Source: a virus. Taken from it: a DNA stretch of 39,936 bases. The translations under genes and the position numbers were made by a program. This document shows positions 33,969-39,936 of the stretch, in pieces (the stretch's first letter is position 1; each line of letters opens with the position of its first letter). The notes under the pieces are model-generated. The model did not search any database. It was not told where the DNA came from and saw only the letters and a list, made by a program, of their open reading frames with translations. The stretch covers positions 1 to 39,936 of IMG/VR virus record IMGVR_UViG_3300046804_004893; one strand, 5' to 3'.

Positions 33969-34810
33969 GTTGTCAGCAGCTCTTTCATATCTCGTTCAAC
34001 AAGATCGAGGTAATCAGCACTCAACAAACGTATGTGCTTCTTTTTTTCATTCTCTTCGTGCTCATGATCGTAGAAACTAACTGGCGTCCAATAATTTAAC
34101 ACGCCGCTATCAAGAGGTGTGTGTAAAGTTGTTACGGAAGAAATTGTGGCGTTAGCAGTTGTGTTATCTAGCGCTTTGTAAACAGTTGTTCCCGTATTCC
34201 ACGTACCGCTTGTGTGTCTAATAACAACATAACTTGTATTTGCGAATGAAACAGTTCCTCGCACAGTAGATGATTGCTTTATTACATCACCAACACTAAT
34301 ATTTGCAAAAGTTCCACCTAATGCAATAATGTTGTTTGTCTCCGCTATCATGTTAAGAACTTTCCGTTCGTAATTTAATACAACTTCATTCTCGTTAATG
34401 ATAGGAGACCAGTAAGGTTTTTGATTGCCGGCTAGTGCTTCATACGCAGCTGGTGATATCACACTATCGTCAGTCTCAAAATTAACTTTATAGTATGCTG
34501 TTTGAAGCTGAGCGTTAGCCAGCGATCCATACTTTGCTTTAATCATGTTATCCATGTCGTATTGAGACTTGGGCCATTCATGATGTGGATCTACAATGTC
34601 ATTACTCATGTAAACAACCCAATCATATCGTTCATCTTCATAGTAATGTGCTGCTATTTGATCTGCTCGCTCACCTTCGTTAATAACATAAGGATAATAT
34701 ACGGCCAAATTTTTTGCTACACTATCAATAAACTTAACTTTAGCAATAATGTTTGTTGTAGCTGTGTTTGCATACAATAAAGATGGAAAGTAATTAAAAA
34801 ACCCAGACAT
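33965..34810 (-). CDS. gp53: Baseplate wedge protein gp53
   Basis: A 281-residue homologue of T4 gp53 (about 196 residues). The family hallmark is FFNYFPSLLYANTATTNIIA (about 4-23), followed by ADQIAAHYYEDERYDWVVYM and DPHHEWPKSQYD. T4 gp53 clamps the wedge gp6-gp7-gp25 together. The extra length is explained by an insertion at about residues 163-240 (FANISVGDVIKQSSTVRG, then TSGTWNTGTTVYKALD), which is the beta module also found in gp7, gp8 and the DUF4815 protein. After it the gp53 C-terminus resumes (YWTPVSFYDHEHEENEKKKH). It is preceded by gp48 with a two-base gap. Confidence 0.88.
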   Translation of the reverse strand: MSGFFNYFPSLLYANTATTNIIAKVKFIDSVAKNLAVYYPYVINEGERADQIAAHYYEDERYDWVVYMSNDIVDPHHEWPKSQYDMDNMIKAKYGSLANAQLQTAYYKVNFETDDSVISPAAYEALAGNQKPYWSPIINENEVVLNYERKVLNMIAETNNIIALGGTFANISVGDVIKQSSTVRGTVSFANTSYVVIRHTSGTWNTGTTVYKALDNTTANATISSVTTLHTPLDSGVLNYWTPVSFYDHEHEENEKKKHIRLLSADYLDLVERDMKELLTT

Positions 34811-34812
34811 GC

Positions 34813-35895
34813 TTAACCTCCTGTACCGTTACTAGCATTGCCTTGGGGAGCTGGTGTATTAGTTCCCGGCGTGGCTGGCGTCTCTGGTTGGAAGATATCT
34901 GCCTCACCAAAATCACGACGAGTAACAGGTGACATTTCCATAAACGTCATACTTATTTCTACAACAACCGGATCACCGGTTTTGAAAAATGCAGGACCGT
35001 TTGGTGCATAGTTAACCGATAAATTTTTAAGCACACAGCGTTTTAATTTGAACGATTCAATTGCACCGGGCGTGAAGCTAATGTCACACATATCAGGAAA
35101 CGTGTAAAGAGCGCCGGCTGCTGATGCGTATCCAGGCAGCATTCTTGTTTTCAGCTGTTTAATAATTTCTTTAAGGGTTTTTAGTTCTCGCTCACTGTGT
35201 GGTGAAAATCGGTAACTGAACTGATGTTCACGTAGTCCAATATTGCGAAACAATACGGCTAAGTTTGGGTTAGGAGCTGTTCCGGAAGCAATTTGAGCAA
35301 CCGCTTTAGCAGTATCACCCGCACTTTCTGATAGCTTCAATCCAGCAGCAGCAAGTATATCTTTACCAACCGATGTTAAACGCTTATCTGCTTCTTCTGG
35401 ATCAAAATCACCACCCGCCTGTGCAGCTCGCTGGCCAGCCAGCACGCTGTTAACTATTGAACCAGCAATTGGACCAAGAGCTGGTGTATCATAATCAACT
35501 GAAAACGCCTCATTCAAGTTTGCAGGTATAGGCAGCACAATGCTTCCAACGGGAATAACTTTTACCGGCTCTAAAGCCACGCCGCGTTTATATTTTACAA
35601 AAGAAAACAGCGTGTAGTACTTCATTGATGCAGGGTATACTAAACTTGAAGCTGGTATTTGTGATTTAATAAATTCGTAACGTGTACTTTGTGGAGTATT
35701 AGGGCTCGGTCTTCTTGTTGCTTGATACGGCAGATCTTTAGCAGCAAAAGCACTTTTAATCTTTGCGCCGGCGGCTTTAGCAGAATTGCTAATAGAGTCG
35801 GACAGCTTTCCTAGTCCGGTTGTTAATGCGTTGGTTCCTTTAGTTGCTAAGTCACCGAGTGATGACGAACTAAAAGCACTATTAATGTCTGGCAT
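34813..35895 (-). CDS. gp48: Baseplate tail-tube protein gp48
   Basis: A 360-residue protein, the same length as T4 gp48 (364). LVYPASMKYYTLFSFVKYKR (about 86-105) and PVGSIVLPIPANLNEAFSVD are conserved in the tail-tube-cap family. Residues 220-330 (REHQFSYRFSPHSERELKTL, FPDMCDISFTPG, FKLKRCVLKNLSVNYAPNGP, VVEISMTFMEMSPVTRRDF) form the tube-like beta domain shared with gp54 and gp19. The last 25 residues are a Pro/Thr/Asn-rich tail. It begins the minus-strand structural block and is divergent from gp4, with only 13 bases between start codons. gp48 sits on the hub as the platform for tube growth. Confidence 0.82.
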   Translation of the reverse strand: MPDINSAFSSSSLGDLATKGTNALTTGLGKLSDSISNSAKAAGAKIKSAFAAKDLPYQATRRPSPNTPQSTRYEFIKSQIPASSLVYPASMKYYTLFSFVKYKRGVALEPVKVIPVGSIVLPIPANLNEAFSVDYDTPALGPIAGSIVNSVLAGQRAAQAGGDFDPEEADKRLTSVGKDILAAAGLKLSESAGDTAKAVAQIASGTAPNPNLAVLFRNIGLREHQFSYRFSPHSERELKTLKEIIKQLKTRMLPGYASAAGALYTFPDMCDISFTPGAIESFKLKRCVLKNLSVNYAPNGPAFFKTGDPVVVEISMTFMEMSPVTRRDFGEADIFQPETPATPGTNTPAPQGNASNGTGG

Positions 35896-35902
35896 ATAAA
35901 TA
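35895..35902 (+). promoter_or_regulatory. T4-type late promoter for the gp4 operon
   Basis: An exact TATAAATA on the plus strand, in the 13-base gap between the divergent gp48 and gp4 genes; its first T is the complement of the A in the gp48 ATG. With T4 late spacing the start point would be near 35908, one base before the gp4 ATG at 35909. No Shine-Dalgarno is present between them (ATTTCCT), which suggests a leaderless message. Confidence 0.7.
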
Positions 35903-35908
35903 TTTCCT

Positions 35909-36349
35909 ATGAGTTACAAAGGCTTTTTCAAACCACGTAATCCTTCCAAATACAAAGGGAATACACAGAACATTGTGTACCGCAGTGGATGGGAGTTGAA
36001 GTTTATGGGGTATTTAGATGCACACAAGGACGTTATTTCTTGGTCCAGTGAAGAGTTCTGTATACCGTACCGCTCTCCGATAGATAATCGCATACATCGA
36101 TACTTCCCTGACTTTTGGTTGAAAAAAGTTAACGCCGACGGTGTTACAGAAACTATTGTGGTTGAAATTAAGCCTGCCAAGGAAACTAAACCTCCTGCTG
36201 TACAATCCAAACAAACAAAAAGATATCTTCGTGAGGTATATACCTGGGGTATAAACAGTGCTAAATGGGAAGCGGCAAAAAACTATTGTGCTGATCGCAA
36301 GTGGAAGTTTATAATTATGACTGAGCACGAACTAGGAATTAAATTTTAA
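35909..36349 (+). CDS. gp4: Head-completion protein gp4 (nuclease-fold)
   Basis: A 146-residue homologue of T4 gp4 (also called 50/4). GFFKPRNPSKYKGNTQNIVY and SGWELKFMGYLDAHKDVISW (about 26-45) are the family start; EEFCIPYRSPID and HRYFPDFWLKK follow. The residues form a PD-(D/E)xK-like order, E29, D68, E86-x-K88 (IVVEIKPAKE), as noted for this family. gp4 acts in finishing the DNA-filled head before tail joining. It opens the plus-strand operon and overlaps the next gene as TAATG. The start at 35909 keeps the conserved MSYKGFF terminus but has no Shine-Dalgarno; see the late promoter at 35895. Confidence 0.87.
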   Translation: MSYKGFFKPRNPSKYKGNTQNIVYRSGWELKFMGYLDAHKDVISWSSEEFCIPYRSPIDNRIHRYFPDFWLKKVNADGVTETIVVEIKPAKETKPPAVQSKQTKRYLREVYTWGINSAKWEAAKNYCADRKWKFIIMTEHELGIKF

Positions 36350-36945
36350 TGGCTACACAAATTTTTGAAAAATACTTGACTGAGGTTCCAAACCCTCAAC
36401 AAGCAACCGCCAATGCTTCTAACTGGTTACGCGAACAAGCAAAGCGCGTCACGTCGCCAATCGATGCGCGCCGTGTATTAAACAACACAAAAACATCTGA
36501 CCGGCTTGTAACAAGTCTGACAGTTGGGCGCATGTATTTGTTTATGTATGATCCAAAACTAAAACAAGAACTGCCTTATTATGACAAATTTCCGCTTGTA
36601 TTTCCCTTCAGACGTGTGAAAGGTGGATTCTACGGTATTAACATGCACTACTTACCTCCCCTGATGCGTGCTAAGCTAATGGATGCGTTGTACACGATTG
36701 TTAATAACCAAGCACAAGACGACACAACAAAACTACGAATATCTTATCAAATTCTTTCTCGTGCTTCGCGTTTTCGTTATTTTCAACCATGTGTAAAACA
36801 CTATCTAAATAGTCACGTTCGAACACGCTTTCTTTGGGTGCCCGCTGATCAATGGGAAACAGCACTCTTCCTGCCTCTAGAAAGATTCGTTGGAGCTACA
36901 AAACAACAAGTATGGCGAGAAAGTAAACGAATGGTACCACGATAA
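36349..36945 (+). CDS. Conserved T4-like phage protein of unknown function (198 aa)
   Basis: I do not recognise a named family with certainty. The protein has a helical N-terminus (FEKYLTEVPNPQQATANASN, WLREQAKRV), then a compact beta segment VGRMYLFMYDPK, ELPYYDKFPLVFPF and GGFYGINMHYLPPLMRAKLM (about 90-125). After that come RFRYFQPCVKHYLNSHVRTR and a Trp-rich WVPADQWETALFLPLERF. The FPLVFP...GFxGINxHYLPP pattern is strongly constrained and recurs in T4-like phages, so this is a real virion or packaging protein. It overlaps both gp4 and the tail-tube protein as TAATG, implying coupled translation. A head-completion, DNA-end or tail-assembly factor are the candidates. Confidence 0.6.
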   Translation: MATQIFEKYLTEVPNPQQATANASNWLREQAKRVTSPIDARRVLNNTKTSDRLVTSLTVGRMYLFMYDPKLKQELPYYDKFPLVFPFRRVKGGFYGINMHYLPPLMRAKLMDALYTIVNNQAQDDTTKLRISYQILSRASRFRYFQPCVKHYLNSHVRTRFLWVPADQWETALFLPLERFVGATKQQVWRESKRMVPR

Positions 36946-37772
36946 TGGCAAAACTCATCAACACAGCAATGAATGCGATTGGTACAATCGCAGCGTTGAA
37001 GTCACTAACTGGTAAAGCAAAACCTGCACGCCCAAGTAAGTTGAACAACTTTATGGCGGAACTGCGGGAAAGTGGTGTTGCGCGTACTAATTTGTTTGAG
37101 GTACAGTTGTCTGCTCCTTTGATGATGGTAGGGTTTGCTAAGGAGGTACTCCCAAAGATATCCTTGCTTGCAGAAAGCACTCAACTGCCCGGAATAAACA
37201 TCCAGACGGAAGACTCCGTCAAGCGTTATGGTGTAGGTTTACAAGATCACATTGCGTATGGTGCAGGATTCAATGATATTACCGTTGGTATAATTGGAGA
37301 TGGTCGCGGCGAGATTTATAAATTCTTCTACCGCTGGATGCATGGTATCGTTAAATCGGATTTTGATGGACCAGCAAACGTTGTTGGATATAACGGCATT
37401 GCTCCTCATGAGGTGGAGTTTAAATCTGACTATCAAACAACAATTGACATAATAACTTATAACGAATCAAACGACACAATACTTCAATATCAATTGTTTG
37501 GTGCATTTCCAAAAAATTTACCCGACATCAGCTTGAGCTGGTCGGATTCTGATATGATGAAATTCAATGTATCGTTTACATATAACTATGCACGCCTTGT
37601 AAATATTGATCAAGCTGCGACATTAACGCCTAACGGTATTAAAGGTCTCAGTACACTACAAAAATTGGTTAAAATTGGTACTGCAGTACAGGCAATTGCT
37701 TCGCTCAAACGTCCTCGTAGTATCCAAGATGCGCTGGCCAGCACATCAACTATCAAAAACATTTTTAATTGA
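36945..37772 (+). CDS. gp54: Tail-tube-family protein, gp54/gp19-like baseplate tube initiator
   Basis: A 275-residue protein. After a basic helical N-terminus (about 1-35) the tube-fold segments appear in order: RTNLFEVQLSAP, ISLLAESTQLPGINIQTED (about 72-90), FNDITVGIIGDGRGEIYKFF, WMHGIVKSD, then YQTTIDIITYNES, QLFGAFPKNLPDISLSWSDS and MKFNVSFTYNYARL (to about 222). This is the pattern of the gp19/gp48/gp54 tail-tube family. Length (T4 gp54 320, gp19 163) and its place beside gp48 and gp26 favour gp54, the initiator on which the tube polymerises; tail tube gp19 is the alternative. Confidence 0.65.
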   Translation: MAKLINTAMNAIGTIAALKSLTGKAKPARPSKLNNFMAELRESGVARTNLFEVQLSAPLMMVGFAKEVLPKISLLAESTQLPGINIQTEDSVKRYGVGLQDHIAYGAGFNDITVGIIGDGRGEIYKFFYRWMHGIVKSDFDGPANVVGYNGIAPHEVEFKSDYQTTIDIITYNESNDTILQYQLFGAFPKNLPDISLSWSDSDMMKFNVSFTYNYARLVNIDQAATLTPNGIKGLSTLQKLVKIGTAVQAIASLKRPRSIQDALASTSTIKNIFN

Positions 37773-37791
37773 ATTAGGTTAGGAATATATT

Positions 37792-38502
37792 ATGAAATTG
37801 CCAACAGTTTCGCATCCCACATTTACCTTAAATCTTCCTTCCACAGGTCAGACTATAACGTATCGGCCTTTCCTTGTCAAAGAGGAAAAGATTTTACTTA
37901 TAGCTCAGTCCAGTGAAGACCAAGCAGACATTGTCCGCGCAATTAAACAGGTTATCACAAACTGTATAATTGAGCCACGTATTAGCGTAGAAGACTTTAC
38001 GACGTTTGATCTTGAATATTTCTTTATCAAATTAAGAGCAAAGTCCGTTCAAAATGTAATTAGGCTGCAGTACCGCGACAACGAAGACAAACAGGTGTAC
38101 GATGTTGAAGTTGATCTTGAAAGCATCGAGGTGACAAAGACGGAAGAAGTTGATAACAACGTTCAAATTACTCCCGATAGTGGTCTTGTATTGAAGTTTC
38201 CAACAATGAAAATTATGAACGACGTGGAAAACATTACCAACCCTGTCGATTTCAACTTCGCAATTATGCAAGCATGCATTGACTGCTACTACGAAGGTGA
38301 TCGCGTGTATAAATTTAGTGAATTCACTCGTGAAGATATACAAGAGTTTATTGAAGGGTTTGATATTGCCACATATCAAAAAATGCAAGCGTTTATTGAC
38401 AGTATGCCACGAATTGAACACACCACGAGTTATACAAACAGTAATGGAAAAGTTGTTGAAATTAAGTTACGGACACTAAATGATTTTTTTTCATTGGGCT
38501 GA
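37792..38502 (+). CDS. gp26: Baseplate hub assembly protein gp26
   Basis: A 236-residue member of the T4 gp26 family (T4 gp26, 208 residues). Family features are the N-terminal LPTVSHPTFTLNLPSTGQTI, YRPFLVKEEKILLIAQSSED (about 24-43) and VRAIKQVITNCIIEP. DLEYFFIKLRAKSVQNVI follows at about 73-90, then the C-terminal FREDxxEFIEGFD-type helix. GGAAT lies a few bases before the start, after a 19-base gap. In T4 gp26 acts in hub assembly with gp51 and gp28. The gene ends in a run of eight T (38484-38491) followed by the stop at 38500, a probable -1 frameshift site leading into the gp51-like frame. Confidence 0.8.
   Translation: MKLPTVSHPTFTLNLPSTGQTITYRPFLVKEEKILLIAQSSEDQADIVRAIKQVITNCIIEPRISVEDFTTFDLEYFFIKLRAKSVQNVIRLQYRDNEDKQVYDVEVDLESIEVTKTEEVDNNVQITPDSGLVLKFPTMKIMNDVENITNPVDFNFAIMQACIDCYYEGDRVYKFSEFTREDIQEFIEGFDIATYQKMQAFIDSMPRIEHTTSYTNSNGKVVEIKLRTLNDFFSLG
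38484..38490 (+). other. Probable -1 programmed frameshift site (T TTT TTT)
   Basis: In the gp26 frame the bases are gaT TTT TTT, an ideal X XXY YYZ slippery heptamer. The -1 frame has a TGA immediately before it (38481-38483) and is then open to 38672. The zero-frame stop is only 10 bases after the heptamer. The layout leaves the T run as the point where a -1 switch could occur. No downstream stem or pseudoknot was identified by eye. Confidence 0.6.
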
Positions 38503-38672
38503 GCCATAACTCCTTAGCCAATTACTACTCGTTGCTGTTTAGTATGGTTCAGCATCATAAATATTCATTAACAGAATTAGAAGAGATGTACCCTTTCGAA
38601 CGTGATTTGTATGTTGATATGCTAAAGGACTACCTCAAAGAAGAACAACAACGTCTAACACAGAAATCATAA
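38484..38672 (+). CDS. gp51: gp51-like hub assembly reading frame, probably translated as a gp26-fusion by -1 frameshift
   Basis: In the -1 frame the sequence after the T run encodes FIGLSHNSLANYYSLLFSMV, then YSLTELEEMYPFERDLYV and DMLKDYLKEEQQRLTQKS before TAA at 38670-38672. The ELEEMYPFERDLYVDMLKDY helix resembles short gp51-like hub-assembly proteins of marine T4-like phages and, more loosely, the T domain of tail-assembly GT chaperones. Coding-like sequence begins well before the first ATG (38544), with no clear ribosome site, so a fusion is favoured. A slip at 38484-38490 gives a product of about 293 residues. Initiation at TTG 38532 or ATG 38544 is the alternative and would give about 43-46 residues. 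Confidence 0.6.
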   Translation, partial: FFFIGLSHNSLANYYSLLFSMVQHHKYSLTELEEMYPFERDLYVDMLKDYLKEEQQRLTQKS

Positions 38673-38675
38673 TAA

Positions 38676-39936
38676 ATGGCAGAGCGTTCTTTCAAAGACG
38701 ATTTAAAATCAACAATCAAAGCCAAGGCCGTAAAAGGGATCACAGGATCCCTTTTTGGTTCTGGCATTGTTGGGACTGCGTTAAAAAGAACGTTCCAGCG
38801 TAAATTTGCTGATAAAAACGAAGATCAAGAAAAAGAAGTTGTAGGTGCTTTAGAAGAACAGCGTCAAGTCATTACAGACAATGACATGACGCTGTTGCGC
38901 ATCGAACGTATTGTAATGAACATTGCTGATAATGTGTATAACATTGCCGGCATCATGAATGCACAGGTCGTGTCGATGCGTGAGGCAGAGCGTCAACGCC
39001 AGCAGGCGCGTTCTCGCGATCTAGCTGCACGTGAAGAGGCCATGGCAGAAGCAACGAGAGAACAAGCTCCTGGCATTGCTGGAACGGAGATTGTAAAGGA
39101 GGGAGAAGAGGGTAAGAAAGGCATTCTTTCTTCAATCCTCGGCACCGTTGGAAAAACCAAACGAATGTTTGGTATGTTCTTGCGTAAATTTGGTGTCGCA
39201 GCTCTTGCTGTCACGGGCACATTGGCGGCCGCCACCGCTGCAATAGCAACCATGCGCAACGGTAATACAGATGATGGTGATGGGGAAGAGGTTGATGTTG
39301 AAGATGGAGAGAGTCAAGATACCACGACACCACCAAGTCAAAGCTATTTGAATGAAACATCTCTACTCGGTGGAGACATAGCTGCAGGAATGGCAGGGGA
39401 CATTCCAGATCTTTCTCAATCAACTACACAAGCTACTGTTGTTACGGAGCCACCTTCTCCACCACCTCCACCTCCTCCTACTCCTGTACAACAAGAATCA
39501 CCTTTTGGTCAGATGATGTCTCAATTTTCTCAAATGACATCATCACTACCGGGCGGTGCAGCGGCAAGAGATCAAATGCAGCCTTTCATGGCTTCGATGG
39601 GTAGTTCGGATCCGATTGGCGGTTTTATAGCAGCTGCTCAAGCACACTCGGCTCGCTACCCACAGCAGCAAGCGCAACCGGCGCCTTCACCACCAGCATC
39701 ACCACCAGCTCCCACTCCCAGTGTCGTTGAACAACCATCGCTTTCTGCCAATGAGCCTCCACGCAAAACACCTGAAGAGCAAATAGAAACCACAAAAGGT
39801 TATATTGCGGATAACAACAAAAGATTAGCTCAACGGGAACGTGCTTATGGAATGAGAACAGCACGAATCCGTGAACAATATGCTGATGATCTGGGTACAA
39901 TGAAGCAAATGCTCGATGATGAAGCAAGAGAAATAG
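38676..39936 (+). CDS. Candidate hub / tape-measure-type virion protein, N-terminal 420 residues (cut by window edge)
   Basis: The frame opens at ATG 38676, three bases after the gp51-like stop, and is still open at the right edge. Residues 1-45 are basic (MAERSFKDDLKSTIKAKAVK). Residues about 68-128 form a helical, charged segment (TLLRIERIVMNIADNVYNIA, then MREAERQRQQARSRDL). A hydrophobic Ala-rich stretch lies at 172-193 (FGVAALAVTGTLAAATAAIA). An acidic linker and polyproline (about 259-271, PPSPPPPPPPTP) follow, then Gln/Met/Pro-rich sequence and another helix from about 366. Place (after gp26-gp51), a membrane-like segment and low complexity suit a tape-measure or hub protein as with T4 gp29, but no sequence signature confirms it. 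Confidence 0.6.
   Translation, partial: MAERSFKDDLKSTIKAKAVKGITGSLFGSGIVGTALKRTFQRKFADKNEDQEKEVVGALEEQRQVITDNDMTLLRIERIVMNIADNVYNIAGIMNAQVVSMREAERQRQQARSRDLAAREEAMAEATREQAPGIAGTEIVKEGEEGKKGILSSILGTVGKTKRMFGMFLRKFGVAALAVTGTLAAATAAIATMRNGNTDDGDGEEVDVEDGESQDTTTPPSQSYLNETSLLGGDIAAGMAGDIPDLSQSTTQATVVTEPPSPPPPPPPTPVQQESPFGQMMSQFSQMTSSLPGGAAARDQMQPFMASMGSSDPIGGFIAAAQAHSARYPQQQAQPAPSPPASPPAPTPSVVEQPSLSANEPPRKTPEEQIETTKGYIADNNKRLAQRERAYGMRTARIREQYADDLGTMKQMLDDEAREI

Noticed and set aside
35914-36328. Minus-strand open frames opposite gp4
   Set aside because: gp4 is confidently recognised on the plus strand; the opposite frames have no family features.
38953-39927. Four to five minus-strand open frames opposite the right-edge gene
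   Set aside because: They are shadows: the plus-strand frame runs open for 420 codons from a start adjacent to gp51, while the minus frames give Leu/His/Pro-rich products without ribosome sites.

Overview
The window is a virion-structure block from a T4-like (contractile-tailed, Straboviridae/Kyanoviridae-type) bacteriophage, probably marine. The evidence is the near-complete baseplate set (gp48, gp53, gp27, gp5, gp25, gp6, gp7, gp8, then gp26 and a gp54-like protein), the head-completion protein gp4, and two exact copies of the T4-type late promoter TATAAATA. The hub protein gp5 lacks the T4 lysozyme domain, and gp7 and gp8 are enlarged. The baseplate-distal genes are long Asn/Thr/Val-rich structural proteins, including one with a DUF4815-like start. 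These traits resemble the T4-like phages of cyanobacteria and marine alphaproteobacteria more than coliphage T4. The host cannot be fixed from this sequence.

Layout. Bases 1-35895 lie almost entirely on the minus strand and read from right to left: gp48 (34813-35895), gp53, gp27, gp5, gp25, gp6, gp7, gp8 (to 25023), a 1540-residue DUF4815-type protein ending in a Hint (intein/hedgehog-like) domain, two further baseplate-periphery proteins, and then a tail-fibre region (141-17761). The fibre region holds five complete fibre-like genes plus the start of a sixth at the left edge. Two neighbouring paralogues (870 and 1382 residues) are built largely of an aromatic-Ser/Thr-Gly-X tetrapeptide repeat. 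Between the fibre genes, at 3655-7023, is an accessory island: a methyltransferase-like protein, a sulfotransferase-like protein, two GT-A-type glycosyltransferases (one on the plus strand) and a 2-oxoglutarate/Fe(II) oxygenase-like protein. Small coiled-coil proteins sit beside several fibre genes.

From 35909 to the right edge the plus strand carries gp4, an unrecognised 198-residue protein, a gp54/gp19-like tail-tube-family protein, gp26, a short gp51-like reading frame reached by a probable -1 frameshift on a run of eight T, and the first 420 residues of a large protein that may be the hub or tape-measure component.

Together the genes describe baseplate assembly: hub gp5-gp27, wedges gp53-gp25-gp6-gp7-gp8, tail-tube cap gp48/gp54, hub factors gp26/gp51, and a varied set of host-contact fibres. 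The island proteins could modify host or virion surface glycans, or the fibres. Genes are tightly packed with many ATGA or TAATG junctions. No gap exceeds 300 bases. No tRNA, CRISPR array or insertion sequence was seen.
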